In this document: piece after piece, positions 41,445 to 50,341 of the stretch | Numbering within the stretch: the stretch's first letter is position 1 | Layout of the letters: each line of letters begins with the position of its first letter | Source of the DNA: Paraburkholderia hospita | GTDB taxonomy: Bacteria > Pseudomonadota > Gammaproteobacteria > Burkholderiales > Burkholderiaceae | Assembly (NCBI RefSeq): GCF_002902965.1 | Contig: NZ_CP026107.1 | Coordinates: 2,232,001-2,296,000 of the forward strand | Direction: 5' to 3' | Length of the DNA: 64,000 bases | Position numbers and translations under genes: made by a program | The notes under the pieces: model-generated | What the model was told of the DNA's origin: nothing | Seen by the model: only the letters and a program-made list of their open reading frames with translations | The model's database searches: none

Positions 41445-42329
41445 CTATGCGGAGAGGGCGAGCTGTTCCGCAAGGAAGTCGATAAATATCCTCGCGCGAG
41501 TAGGCACGCTTCGACCGAAAGCATGAAGCGCCTGCACAGGCACTGAACTCAATGGCACATCAGGCAACACGACATGCAAGCGGCCTGCGTCAAGATCGCG
41601 CTGCACCGTCGTTCGCAGAATCTGCGCGATACCCAGCCCGTTCACGGCGGCTATTCGCAGTGCGTCGCCGCTGTCAGCGTCGAATGATCCGTCAATTGCG
41701 AGCGTAGTTCCGTTGGCAAAGGTGATGGGAATTACGCGTCCATTGAGCCGGTAGCGCACATGGCGACGCACGGCGAGATCGTCAATGGTTCGCGGTGTCC
41801 CAGCCGCCCGCAGATAGGCTGGAGAAGCCACCAGCACGAGCGGCAGACTGACCATCGGAAGCACATACAATCCGCTGTCCACCACATGCCCAACCCTGAT
41901 GGCGATATCGAAGCCCTCGCGGATAACATCGACATGGCGATCGCTTACGCTCACCTCCAGCGCCAGTTCCGGATTACGCGCCATCAACTGCCGCGTAACC
42001 GGATCGAGCAGCGCCCGCCCGAGATCGCCTGGCAAACTCACGCGCAATGTGCCGACGGCTGTCGCGGGCGTCGCCAGAACTTCATCCGCTTCGTCGAGAC
42101 CGCGCATGAGCGGTGCGATGCGCTCGTAGTACGTTTGCCCTTCGCTCGTGAGAACAAACGCTCGCGTGGAACGCTGAAACAGCGTGACACCGAGCCGCTT
42201 TTCCAGACGCGCGACGCTCTTCGACACCGCGGACGGTGTCGTTCCGAGCGAACGCGCGGCGGCCGTAAATGAGCCTGCTTCAACGGACCGCACGAACGCG
42301 GGCAGACCACTAAATCTTTCGACTGACAT
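41445..42329 (-). CDS. LysR-family transcriptional regulator
   Basis: 294 residues. The helix-turn-helix is FVRSVEAGSFTAAARSLGTTPSAVSKSVARLEKRLG in family layout, and the effector domain is of the CrgA-like group (GTLRVSLPGDLGRALLDPVTRQL). It is divergent from an SDR gene over about 110 bp, and a second SDR gene ends upstream of its 3' end, so one or both reductases are likely targets. Confidence 0.88.
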   Translation of the reverse strand: MSVERFSGLPAFVRSVEAGSFTAAARSLGTTPSAVSKSVARLEKRLGVTLFQRSTRAFVLTSEGQTYYERIAPLMRGLDEADEVLATPATAVGTLRVSLPGDLGRALLDPVTRQLMARNPELALEVSVSDRHVDVIREGFDIAIRVGHVVDSGLYVLPMVSLPLVLVASPAYLRAAGTPRTIDDLAVRRHVRYRLNGRVIPITFANGTTLAIDGSFDADSGDALRIAAVNGLGIAQILRTTVQRDLDAGRLHVVLPDVPLSSVPVQALHAFGRSVPTRARIFIDFLAEQLALSA

Positions 42330-42438
42330 TGATGACTGATTGGCAAAACTGATAGTGCCGCTGTTGGACTGGAGCGCACTCGCGCGTCACGCTAGATTGG
42401 CGAGGTACGCCAGACTGGCGGAAACAACGGAGATTGAA

Positions 42439-43188
42439 TTGAACCGGCTCGAAAATAAAGTCGCTGTCGTGACGGGCGGCAACAGCGGGATTGGCTTAGC
42501 CACGGCAAAGCTGTTCGTGGCGGAAGGTGCCAGCGTCGTGATAGTTGGGCGTCGATCCGATGCCGTCGATGCGGCAGCGGCAGAACTCGGCGGTCGCGCA
42601 ATCGGACTGACAGGCGACATGGCTGACCCGAAGACGCATGATCGTGTGGCATCCCTGGTTGCCGAACGGTTTGGCGGAGCCGACATTTATGTCGCGAACG
42701 CGGGCACCAACACGATCGCTTCGTCCGATAACGTCAGCAATGAATCGTACGACGCGCATTTCGCCACCAATACGAAAGCCGTGTTTTTCGGCGTTCAGAA
42801 AATCGCACCACAGATGCGCGATGGTGGTGCCATTCTTTTGACGAGTTCGATTGCAAGTTCCAAAGTATTCGACGGACACGCGGTCTATGCGGGCACAAAA
42901 GCCGCCATCGAAGCATTCGCGCGCAGTTGGACGCTCGAATTCAAGTCGCGCGGCATTCGGGTCAACGTGATGAGTCCCGGTCCTGTCGACACGCCGATCC
43001 TGTCCAAGCTCGGCATTGAATCCGCCGACCGGCCCGCATTCGAGGCAACCGTTGCGAACAGTATTCCGCTCGGTCGTCTCGGCCGGCCAGAAGAACTCGC
43101 TCGCGCAGCGCTTTTTCTCGTCAGCGCAGAAGGCAGCTTCGTGAACGGCATCAATCTGAATGTGGATGGCGGAATGTCGTTGACGTGA
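42439..43188 (+). CDS. SDR family oxidoreductase, probable TTG start
   Basis: 249 residues from the TTG at 42439, chosen because GGAG lies 6-7 nt upstream and the SDR fold begins at once (NRLENKVAVVTGGNSGIG). An ATG at 42340 would add 33 residues unlike the family. The cofactor loop is TGGNSGIG, followed by NAG, Ser in LLTSSIASSK and the YAGTK active site. It ends with the usual NLNVDGGMSLT. It is divergent from the LysR gene and probably its target. Substrate unknown. Confidence 0.85.
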   Translation: MNRLENKVAVVTGGNSGIGLATAKLFVAEGASVVIVGRRSDAVDAAAAELGGRAIGLTGDMADPKTHDRVASLVAERFGGADIYVANAGTNTIASSDNVSNESYDAHFATNTKAVFFGVQKIAPQMRDGGAILLTSSIASSKVFDGHAVYAGTKAAIEAFARSWTLEFKSRGIRVNVMSPGPVDTPILSKLGIESADRPAFEATVANSIPLGRLGRPEELARAALFLVSAEGSFVNGINLNVDGGMSLT

Positions 43189-43214
43189 CCATCCGCCATT
43201 TCATGGCCTCATGC

Positions 43215-43787
43215 TCATTGCGCCGTCCGGTGATATTTCGCAACATAGCGCGCCTGTGCGACTACTTTTCCGTGCATCTGATAAGCGACGAGCGCCGGGC
43301 TTGACGCCGCTTTCACATCGATACTCGACACGCTCAACGCCGATGCTGTGACGATGTATCGATGTGATGTACCTTGAGGCGGGCAAGGTCCGCCGTATTT
43401 CGACTCGCCGAAATCCGTCAATGTTTCCATTGCACCTGTCGGCAACAATTTCGAATTGCCTGAAGCGCCCTTTTCGATCGATGATTCCGACGCCGGTATA
43501 TTGACGACTTCCCAATGCGTCCAGCCCAGTCCGCCCGTTGGCGCATCGGGATCATGAATCGTCACGACAATGCTCTTCGCTGCGGGCGGAACGTGGGACC
43601 ACGAGATATGCGGCGAAATGTTATCGCCGTGACATCCAAATCCGCCGTACACCTGTTCGTTCACGAACTGTCCACGCGTCAGGCCATCCACCTTGACCGT
43701 GAACGGCTCGGCGACAGCCATCGCCGGCATGATCGCCAATAGCACCGGTAAGCAGAACGTTGCCAGCAACAAAACGTTGGATCTCAT
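43215..43787 (-). CDS. Exported YbhB/YbcL (PEBP, Raf kinase inhibitor-like) protein
   Basis: 190 residues from ATG 43787, which has GGAG 7 nt upstream; an ATG 12 nt earlier is less well placed. A signal peptide ends near MAVAE. The PEBP fold shows HGDNISPHISWSHVPPAAKSIVVTIHDPDAPTGG and the later GPCPPQGTSHRYIVTASAL, the ligand-pocket motifs of the bacterial YbhB/YbcL group. The protein should be periplasmic. It is co-oriented with the flavoprotein gene upstream (79 bp gap). Role unknown. Confidence 0.87.
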   Translation of the reverse strand: MRSNVLLLATFCLPVLLAIMPAMAVAEPFTVKVDGLTRGQFVNEQVYGGFGCHGDNISPHISWSHVPPAAKSIVVTIHDPDAPTGGLGWTHWEVVNIPASESSIEKGASGNSKLLPTGAMETLTDFGESKYGGPCPPQGTSHRYIVTASALSVSSIDVKAASSPALVAYQMHGKVVAQARYVAKYHRTAQ

Positions 43788-43866
43788 GGTGCGCTCCAAT
43801 GAAAAGACAGAAAGTGCAACATGCGTTCGCCGCCCTCGCCACTACGGCTCGGGCGGCACTAACGGC

Positions 43867-45072
43867 TTAGCTGAAAGACGCTTGCGGATTGCCCGCTGCC
43901 AATGCCTCTGCGCGATTCGGCGCCGGCGGATAGATCCACTGCGTGTTGATCATCTGCTTGCGCGCCTTCCCTTCGGCGTGCGTCAGCTTGATCTGTCGGT
44001 CCCAGCCTTCCGAATAGACGGCACCCCATTCGCCGAGATCGACGCAAGTGGCATAGAACGGCTGTCGATACGTCAGCGTCGGCACGCCGAGCAGATCCGC
44101 AGCGACGTTGTGTCCGCCGAATTGGCCCATCACGATGGCGTGCTGACAGGACATCAGCGCGTAGCGGCCGCTGTCGTCGGTCAACGCTTTCGCGACGTCA
44201 CCCGCGACGAATACATTGGGCGCTTCGGGCACGCGCAAATCCGGCGCCACTTCGACGCGTCCGAGCGGGTCGAGATTCGACGACACCTGCGCGGCCAGCG
44301 GGCTCGCGCGCATGCCGCCCGCCCAGATCACCGTGCTCGCTTCGATGCGTTGGCCCGACGCCGTGCGAACGCCACCAGCATCGACGGACACCACGCCCGA
44401 TCCCAGCACAGCCTCGACGCCGAGCGATTCAAAGGCTTCGGCGACGAACGGGCGGGGATTCGGTCCGAGATCCGGACCGATTGCATCTTGCGTGCCGATC
44501 ACCACGACGCGAATCGCCGCGTCCGCGCCAAACTTCTCGCGCAGCCGCTTCGGCAGCTCCGTTGCGACTTCGATGCCCGTGAAGCCGCAGCCAACCACGG
44601 CGACGGTATTGCGGGCCGGTGAAGCGGGCAGCTTCGCCAGCTTGTCGAGATGGTTATCGAGTTCCACTGCGTCCTCGATACGGTCCACCGAGAACGCGTG
44701 CTCCAGACCCGGAACAGGCGGCCTGCTGAGTTTGCTGCCGCTCGTCAGCAGCAGGCGGTCGTACGCGAGCGAGCGCTTTTGTCCGTTGGCCGACACGACG
44801 CTCACGGTCCTGTCCTCAACCGAAATGCCGTCGACGCTGCCTTCGACATATTTCACACCAATGGCATCGAGTAGCGGCAGCAGCGGCGCAGCCATCTTCT
44901 GCGGCTCGGCCTCGTACATACGGGGGCGGATCTGCAGTTCGGGCTTCGGCGAAATCAACGTGATTTCAACGTCGCTGCTTCTGACACCTGCGCCATCGAG
45001 CACGCGAGCGGCGCCTAGCGCGCCCCACACGCCGGCAAAGCCAGCACCCACAATCAGGATCTTCTGCGACAT
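43867..45072 (-). CDS. NDH-2-like NAD(P)H:quinone oxidoreductase flavoprotein
   Basis: 401 residues from ATG 45072 (GAAGG box). An upstream open frame of 58 codons is not family-like. The first FAD motif is KILIVGAGFAGVWGALGAAR. A second Rossmann motif for NAD(P)H is VAVVGCGFTGIEVATELPKRL, and the C-terminal FAD motif is PNVFVAGDVAKAL. The domain order fits type II NADH dehydrogenase-like proteins, with 401 residues at the short end and no obvious C-terminal amphipathic anchor. It probably oxidises NAD(P)H at the membrane face or reduces small quinones. Confidence 0.83.
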   Translation of the reverse strand: MSQKILIVGAGFAGVWGALGAARVLDGAGVRSSDVEITLISPKPELQIRPRMYEAEPQKMAAPLLPLLDAIGVKYVEGSVDGISVEDRTVSVVSANGQKRSLAYDRLLLTSGSKLSRPPVPGLEHAFSVDRIEDAVELDNHLDKLAKLPASPARNTVAVVGCGFTGIEVATELPKRLREKFGADAAIRVVVIGTQDAIGPDLGPNPRPFVAEAFESLGVEAVLGSGVVSVDAGGVRTASGQRIEASTVIWAGGMRASPLAAQVSSNLDPLGRVEVAPDLRVPEAPNVFVAGDVAKALTDDSGRYALMSCQHAIVMGQFGGHNVAADLLGVPTLTYRQPFYATCVDLGEWGAVYSEGWDRQIKLTHAEGKARKQMINTQWIYPPAPNRAEALAAGNPQASFS

Positions 45073-45304
45073 GATATTGCCTTCGTTTAGAGAGTTGCGA
45101 AGTCGACGACAGGCGCAGAAACGCTTGCGGAAAGCGTTGGCGAATGCGCCTGATCGACGTTGGAGACATTGCTCGTGCGACCATCGTCGAGACGGATTGT
45201 AGGTTTGGAGATCGAACGCCAGAAGCACCGCGAACGCGTTCACCATGTTGCCTGCACGACAACAATAGGCAGTGAACCGAGAAGGGATTTTGCAGAGAGG
45301 TAAA

Positions 45305-45328
45305 GCAGGGGCAGGGGCAGGAGCAGGG
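45305..45328 (+). repeat. Four tandem GCAGGG-like hexamers
   Basis: GCAGGG, GCAGGG, GCAGGA, GCAGGG in direct tandem, 13 nt from the stop of the LysR gene in the 269-bp gap after the flavoprotein start. Simple-sequence repeats can vary in copy number; no functional consequence is evident here. Confidence 0.8.
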
Positions 45329-45341
45329 ACCGCCAGGAAGG

Positions 45342-46244
45342 CTAGCGCGCGAACTCCGTCGTCTTCGCCGCCTCAGCCAGATAATCGACGAACGAAGCGA
45401 TGCGCGCCGATATCGCCGTGTTGCGATAGTAGACGGCATTGATCGGTTGCCGCACATCCTGCGTCTGCCGCGCAAAAAGCTGGACGAGCCGGCCTTCGCG
45501 ACGGTCGCGGCCCGTCATGAAGTCGGACAGGCAAACGATGCCCGCGCTCTCCAGCGCCAGTTGCCGCAGCGTTTCGCCGCTCGACGACGAGATGGCCGGC
45601 TCGATCCGATACAGCTCATTGTCCGGCCCGACCAGCGGCCAGACGTTGAGCGACTCGGGCTGCGTAAATCCCAGCAGCGAGTGCTTCGCGAGGTCGTCCA
45701 CGCGTTTCGGATGACCATACGCCTTAAGGTATTCGGGCGTGGCCAGCACCCGTATGCGACTGCTGCCCACCGGCCGGCTATGCAGCGTCGAATCTTTGAG
45801 CCGTCCAATCCGGATCGCGACGTCGGTGCGGCGTTCGAGAAGATCGATGATGCCTTCGTTGCTGTTCAGTTCCAGTTCGACCTGCGGATAGCGCGCGCGA
45901 TAACCCGCGATGAGCGGCACGATCACATGCAGCATGAACGGCGTGGCCGCATCGACGCGCAACCGTCCGGAAGGCCGCTCGCGGCGCGCGGCGAGTTGCT
46001 CTTCGGCGTTCTCGACTGCATCGATGATCTCGCGCGCGTTTTGCAGAAAGGCCTTGCCCTCCTCCGTCAGTTCGAGGCGCCGTGTGGTCCGGCGCAGCAG
46101 CGTGGTTTGCAGCTTTTCCTCGAGTCGTCCCAAGGTCCGGCTCGCACCCGACACGGTCTGCTCCAGTTGCTCGGCAGCGGCCGTGATCGAGCCCGTGTCG
46201 ACTACGGCCGCGAAGGTTTGCAGTTCATCGAGAGTAACTTTCAT
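45342..46244 (-). CDS. LysR-family transcriptional regulator of the MFS/dkgB/OYE cluster
   Basis: 300 residues from ATG 46244, which opens directly into the helix-turn-helix (MKVTLDELQTFAAVVDTGSI onward; GASRTLGRLEEKL). The effector domain is typical (GRLRVDAATPFMLHVIVPLIAGYRARYP). A dyad lies 2-17 nt before its start, in the divergent region with an MFS gene. A closely matching dyad lies before dkgB, which suggests this protein controls both transcripts. Confidence 0.87.
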   Translation of the reverse strand: MKVTLDELQTFAAVVDTGSITAAAEQLEQTVSGASRTLGRLEEKLQTTLLRRTTRRLELTEEGKAFLQNAREIIDAVENAEEQLAARRERPSGRLRVDAATPFMLHVIVPLIAGYRARYPQVELELNSNEGIIDLLERRTDVAIRIGRLKDSTLHSRPVGSSRIRVLATPEYLKAYGHPKRVDDLAKHSLLGFTQPESLNVWPLVGPDNELYRIEPAISSSSGETLRQLALESAGIVCLSDFMTGRDRREGRLVQLFARQTQDVRQPINAVYYRNTAISARIASFVDYLAEAAKTTEFAR

Positions 46245-46245
46245 A

Positions 46246-46261
46246 CTTGATCTGAAATCAA
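46246..46261. promoter_or_regulatory. LysR operator candidate, copy 1 (CTTGA-TCTGAAA-TCAA)
   Basis: TTGA-N7-TCAA dyad immediately upstream of the LysR start and about 100 bp before the MFS start. It matches the site at 47602-47617 at 13 of 16 positions, including the central GAAATCAA. Confidence 0.6.
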
Positions 46262-46359
46262 AAGTGTTTCCTTTATAGACCAGTTTTTCTGCAAAAGTAA
46301 AGCCGGCACACTTCGTCCATCCGTTAAAGCCTTTCAATCATGCTTCCTGGTAGACGACC

Positions 46360-47562
46360 ATGCCACTTGCCCTCTTCGCGCTGACGCTCAGCGCCTTTGC
46401 AATCGGGACGACCGAGTTCGTCATCGTTGGACTCATCCCGACGATCGCCGCCGATCTCGGTGTCACGCTCCCCTCCGCGGGTCTGCTCGTCAGTCTTTAT
46501 GCGTTGAGCGTCGCCATCGGCGCGCCGCTGTTGACCGCGCTGACAGGGCGCGTGCCGCGCAAGACCTTGCTGATCGCGCTAATGGCGCTCTTCACGATCG
46601 GCAATCTGGTCGCGTGGCGCGCGCCTTCGTATGAATCGCTTGTCGTGGCGCGCATTCTGACGGGGCTCGCGCACGGCGTGTTCTTCTCGGTCGGCTCGAT
46701 CATTGCGACAACGCTCGTGCCGAAAGAGAAATCCGCCAGCGCCATCGCCACGATGTTCAGCGGCATGACCGTCGCGTTCGTCGCGGGCATTCCGCTTGGC
46801 ACGTTCATCGGCCAGCATTTCGGCTGGCGCGCGACGTTTCTCGTCGTCGCGCTGTTCGGCTTCGTCGCGATGCTCGGCGCGTTGTTCTTCATGCCGAACA
46901 ACCTGCCGCACAAGCGGCCCGCTCCGCTCAGCCAGCAGGCTCGCGTGATCGTCCATCCGCGCCTCTTGCTCGTGTATGCGATGACGGCCGTCGGTTATGG
47001 TGGCTCGCTGATCGCGTTCACGTTCATGGCGCCGATTCTCGAACAGATCACGGGATTCACGCCGTCGCAGGTCAGCATGGTGCTCGTCGCGTATGGCGTT
47101 TCCGTCGCGGCAGGCAACGTGTGGGGCGGCAAGCTCGCCGACGCGCAAGGACCTGTGAAGGCGCTGAAGCGGATATTCCTGCTGCTCGCTGCCGTGCTGC
47201 TGGTGTTCACGTTCACATCGCACAACGCGTGGCTCGCCGTGCTGACCATGCTCGCGTGGGGTGCTGTCGCGTTCGGCAACGTGCCCGGCCTTCAGGTCTA
47301 TGTCGTCAAGCAGGCGCAGCAGTTCGCGCCGCAAGCAACGGATGTCGCGTCGGGCTTCAACATCGCCGCGTTCAACCTTGGCGTGGCGGGCGGCTCGTCG
47401 CTGGGCGGCGTGATCGTCGCGCATCTGGGGCTGGGCCACACGCCGTGGATCGCCGCTGCCGTAACCGTGCTGGCGTTCGGGTTGACGGCGTGGAGCGGCC
47501 GCCTCGACCGCCGCGCAGGACTCGCCGGGCGCACGGCCGAAGCCGTCGCGGTGACTCATTGA
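46360..47562 (+). CDS. MFS efflux transporter (AraJ/YdhP-like DHA1 type)
   Basis: 400 residues with 12 expected membrane spans. The start is typical of the group (LTLSAFAIGTTEFVIVGLIPTIAADLGV), followed by GRVPRKTLLIALM and the motif GVASGFNIAAFNLGV-like block (DVASGFNIAAFNLGVAGGSSLGG) near the end. Such proteins export sugars, drugs or metabolites in exchange for protons. It is divergent from the LysR gene and 153 bp upstream of dkgB. Confidence 0.87.
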   Translation: MPLALFALTLSAFAIGTTEFVIVGLIPTIAADLGVTLPSAGLLVSLYALSVAIGAPLLTALTGRVPRKTLLIALMALFTIGNLVAWRAPSYESLVVARILTGLAHGVFFSVGSIIATTLVPKEKSASAIATMFSGMTVAFVAGIPLGTFIGQHFGWRATFLVVALFGFVAMLGALFFMPNNLPHKRPAPLSQQARVIVHPRLLLVYAMTAVGYGGSLIAFTFMAPILEQITGFTPSQVSMVLVAYGVSVAAGNVWGGKLADAQGPVKALKRIFLLLAAVLLVFTFTSHNAWLAVLTMLAWGAVAFGNVPGLQVYVVKQAQQFAPQATDVASGFNIAAFNLGVAGGSSLGGVIVAHLGLGHTPWIAAAVTVLAFGLTAWSGRLDRRAGLAGRTAEAVAVTH

Positions 47563-47601
47563 ATTCGAATCGAATCCGCACGGGGTACGTCAGGTCTGAC
47601 T

Positions 47602-47617
47602 CTTGACTAGAAATCAA
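47602..47617. promoter_or_regulatory. LysR operator candidate, copy 2 (CTTGA-CTAGAAA-TCAA)
   Basis: The same dyad as at 46246-46261, here 99 bp before the dkgB start and 40 nt after the MFS stop, so dkgB and the genes behind it may have their own LysR-controlled promoter. Confidence 0.6.
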
Positions 47618-47715
47618 GTTTCTTTCCCGTTTCAAGCAGTTTTTCGAACGAATCGAACGGGGCAGAATGAACCTTGTTCATCGCCAGGCAAATCTATCAA
47701 TCTGGGGGTATCACC

Positions 47716-48522
47716 ATGAATCACATTCCGGCATTCGGTCTCGGCACGTTTCGGCTGCAAGGGCAGGTTGTCATCGATTCGGTGCGCAACGGCCTCGAAC
47801 TGGGCTATCGCACCATCGACACCGCGCAGATCTACGGCAATGAAGCGGAAGTCGGCGAAGTGATCGCCGCATCGGGCGTCGCGCGCGACGAACTGTTTCT
47901 GACGACGAAGATCTGGGTCGACAACTACTCGCGCAACAAACTCGTTCCGAGCCTGAAAGACAGCCTGACGAAGCTGCGTACCGATCAGGTCGACCTGACG
48001 CTGATTCACTGGCCCGCGCCGGACAACGGCGTGCCGCTCGAAGAATTCATGAGCGCACTCGCGGATGCGAAGGCGCAAGGACTCACGCGCCAGATCGGTA
48101 TTTCGAACTTCAACATCGAGCTGACGAAGCAGGCCATTGCGCTGGTCGGCAAAGACAACATTGCGACCAATCAGATCGAGCTGAGCCCGTATCTGCAGAA
48201 CCGCAAGCTCGTCGAATTCCTCGGCGAACAAGACATTCATGTCACGTCGTACATGACGCTCGCCTACGGCAAGGTGCTGAAGGACCCCGTTATCGGCGCG
48301 ATCGCCAAACGGCACGAAGCCACGCCGGCGCAAGTCGCGCTCGCCTGGGCGCTGCAACTGGGCTATTCGGTGATTCCGTCATCGACGAAGCGCGAGAACC
48401 TCGCCAGCAACCTGCTCGCGCAACAGCTCCCGCTGTCGGCCGACGACATGGCGCAGATCGCCGCGCTCGAACGCAATGGCCGCGAAGTCAGCCCCGCCGG
48501 TCTCGCGCCGGTCTGGGACTAA
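47716..48522 (+). CDS. dkgB: 2,5-diketo-D-gluconate reductase B (aldo/keto reductase)
   Basis: 268 residues from ATG 47716 (GGGGG box). It matches E. coli DkgB closely over its whole length from memory, with the start [20 protein letters not shown], the tetrad residues in [15 protein letters not shown] and LIHWPAPD, and the end [20 protein letters not shown]. It reduces 2,5-diketo-D-gluconate and small aldehydes such as methylglyoxal with NADPH. It is followed 53 nt later by an Old Yellow Enzyme gene, giving a reductive detoxification unit. Confidence 0.93.
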   Translation: MNHIPAFGLGTFRLQGQVVIDSVRNGLELGYRTIDTAQIYGNEAEVGEVIAASGVARDELFLTTKIWVDNYSRNKLVPSLKDSLTKLRTDQVDLTLIHWPAPDNGVPLEEFMSALADAKAQGLTRQIGISNFNIELTKQAIALVGKDNIATNQIELSPYLQNRKLVEFLGEQDIHVTSYMTLAYGKVLKDPVIGAIAKRHEATPAQVALAWALQLGYSVIPSSTKRENLASNLLAQQLPLSADDMAQIAALERNGREVSPAGLAPVWD

Positions 48523-48575
48523 CGAGAAACCACGATCGCGGCGAACATGCCGCGAGCGACGCAAGGAATCGCATC

Positions 48576-49694
48576 ATGAAGAACGACCCGCTTTTCGAAC
48601 CCCTCACGCTCGGCGCCCTCACCCTTCCTAACCGGATCGTGATGCCGCCGATGACGCGCTCGCGCGCCAGCCAGCCCGGCGACGAAGCCAACGATCTGAT
48701 GGCCGCCTACTACGCGCAACGCGCAAGCGCCGGCCTGATCGTCAGCGAAGGCACCTACATTTCGCCGCTCGCGAAGGGCTATGCGTGGACGCCCGGCATT
48801 CATACGCAGGCGCAGATCGACGGCTGGCGCAAGGTCACGACGGCTGTCCACGAAGCGGGCGGACGCATCTTCGCGCAGCTGTGGCATGTCGGCCGGTTGA
48901 GCCATACGAGCCTGCTCGGCGGCGAACAGCCGGTGTCGTCATCTGCGCTTCAGGCGAAGGGCGTCAACGTGTTCATCGCAAGCGCCGACGGCAGCAACGT
49001 GCCGGGCTTCGTGCAGGCATCGGCCCCACGCGCGCTGAGCACGGCGGAAATCGCCGAAGTGGTCGGGCAGTATCGGGACGCGGCCCGCAACGCGATGCTG
49101 GCAGGCTTCGATGGCGTCGAGCTGCATGCGGCCAACGGCTATCTGGTCAATCAGTTCATCGACTCCGGAGCGAACAATCGCACCGATGAATACGGCGGCT
49201 CGCTGGAGAATCGCCTGCGGTTTCTGGACGAAGTCACGCGCGCGCTGATCGACGGCACGGGCGACGCGCAGCGCGTCGGCATCCGCCTTGCGCCGCTGAC
49301 CACGCTCAACGGATGCGTCGATGCAGACCCCGAAACGACCTACATCGCAGCCGCGAAGCTGCTCGGTGAAATCGGCGTTGCGTATATCCATATCGCGGAA
49401 GCCGATTGGGACGATGCGCCGCATATGCCCGTCGAATTCAAGCAGCGCATCCGGCAAGCCTATTCGGGCACGCTGATCTATGCGGGCAAATACACGGCGG
49501 ATCGCGCTCGCGAAGCCATCGCCGCGGGTTGGGCCGATCTCATTGCATTCGGCCGCCCTTTCGTTGCAAATCCCGATCTGCCGCAGCGCCTGCAAAGCGG
49601 GGCCGATCTTGCCACGCATCATCGCGAAACACTGTTTGGCGGTGGCGCTCAGGGGCTCACGGATTACCCGGCTCTCACGGGCACGAACGACTGA
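48576..49694 (+). CDS. nemA: Old Yellow Enzyme-family alkene reductase (NemA-like)
   Basis: 372 residues, a full-length OYE with FMN in a TIM barrel. Landmarks are the N-terminal PLTLGALTLPNRIVMPPMTRSRA, LWHVGRLSH, the substrate-binding HAANGYLVNQF (His-x-x-Asn) and NRTDEYGGSLENRLRF, and the end GRPFVANPDLPQRL. It reduces activated C=C bonds and nitro or maleimide compounds with NADPH. It sits between dkgB and a SRPBCC gene, all on the plus strand. Confidence 0.92.
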   Translation: MKNDPLFEPLTLGALTLPNRIVMPPMTRSRASQPGDEANDLMAAYYAQRASAGLIVSEGTYISPLAKGYAWTPGIHTQAQIDGWRKVTTAVHEAGGRIFAQLWHVGRLSHTSLLGGEQPVSSSALQAKGVNVFIASADGSNVPGFVQASAPRALSTAEIAEVVGQYRDAARNAMLAGFDGVELHAANGYLVNQFIDSGANNRTDEYGGSLENRLRFLDEVTRALIDGTGDAQRVGIRLAPLTTLNGCVDADPETTYIAAAKLLGEIGVAYIHIAEADWDDAPHMPVEFKQRIRQAYSGTLIYAGKYTADRAREAIAAGWADLIAFGRPFVANPDLPQRLQSGADLATHHRETLFGGGAQGLTDYPALTGTND

Positions 49695-49757
49695 CGAACG
49701 GTCCGCGATCGGCGACAACGCACCGACGCCGCGCGTTTAATGCTCACAGGAAAGAAT

Positions 49758-50183
49758 ATGGCAAGCGTTAGCGTATCGATAGACATTGCAGTATCAGCGG
49801 AAATCGTGTGGCCCGTGGTCGGCGACTTCGACGGATTGCCGGGCTGGCTCGAACTCATTCGCGCGTCGCGGCTGTCGGACGGCGGACGGGTTCGCCATCT
49901 CGAAGCGGTCAATGGTTCGTCGATCGTCGAAAGGCTGCTCGATCACAGCGATCAGAACCTGCAATACCTTTACACGATCCTCGAAGGCCCGGACCCCGTG
50001 ACGGATTACACCGCGTCGATGTCGTTGCGCAGGATCGACGCGCATCACACCACGGTGACATGGGCGAGCCGCTTCGAGCCAAACGACCCGAACGAGGCCG
50101 AGTCGCTCACCGCCCATTATCGGAGTCTGTACCTGGCGGGCCTGACGCGCCTCAAGGCGGTTCTGGAAACTCAGGGCCGCTGA
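49758..50183 (+). CDS. SRPBCC-family (polyketide cyclase/START-like) protein
   Basis: 141 residues from ATG 49758 (AGGAAAG box). The helix-grip fold begins [30 protein letters not shown], a standard SRPBCC start, and ends with a long helix ([15 protein letters not shown]). The family binds hydrophobic ligands; no catalytic role is clear. It is the last gene of the dkgB/nemA group. Confidence 0.85.
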   Translation: MASVSVSIDIAVSAEIVWPVVGDFDGLPGWLELIRASRLSDGGRVRHLEAVNGSSIVERLLDHSDQNLQYLYTILEGPDPVTDYTASMSLRRIDAHHTTVTWASRFEPNDPNEAESLTAHYRSLYLAGLTRLKAVLETQGR

Positions 50184-50268
50184 CCCGCGCTGAACCTGTA
50201 CGTGCCATTTTGAACGGCGCGTGCGTTTTACGAAACGCGGCATCCGTCGTACCAGTACGTTGCGTAGC

Positions 50269-50303
50269 TACTGCGGCGCCCTGCTTTCTTGGGCTCCGCA
50301 GTA
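50269..50303 (+). other. Leader hairpin upstream of poxB
   Basis: Thirteen-position arms (50269-50281 and 50291-50303) pair with one mismatch around a 9-nt loop. It lies 38 nt before the poxB ATG and is not followed by T residues, so it looks more like a 5' leader structure or a weak terminator of the preceding gene than an intrinsic terminator. Confidence 0.45.
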
Positions 50304-50341
50304 ACCGCAACATTCGCCATGACTGGTCAACGGAGATTTAC

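Noticed and set aside
42340..42438. ATG-started N-terminal extension of the SDR at 42439
   Set aside because: 33 extra residues unlike SDRs and no ribosome-binding site there; the TTG at 42439 has GGAG at proper spacing.
45073..45246. 58-codon extension of the NDH-2-like gene
   Set aside because: Not family-like; the FAD motif starts right after the ATG at 45072, which has a good ribosome-binding site.
49808..50341. N-terminal extension of poxB through the SRPBCC gene
   Set aside because: The frame is open by chance; PoxB homology begins at the ATG at 50342 with its own ribosome-binding site.
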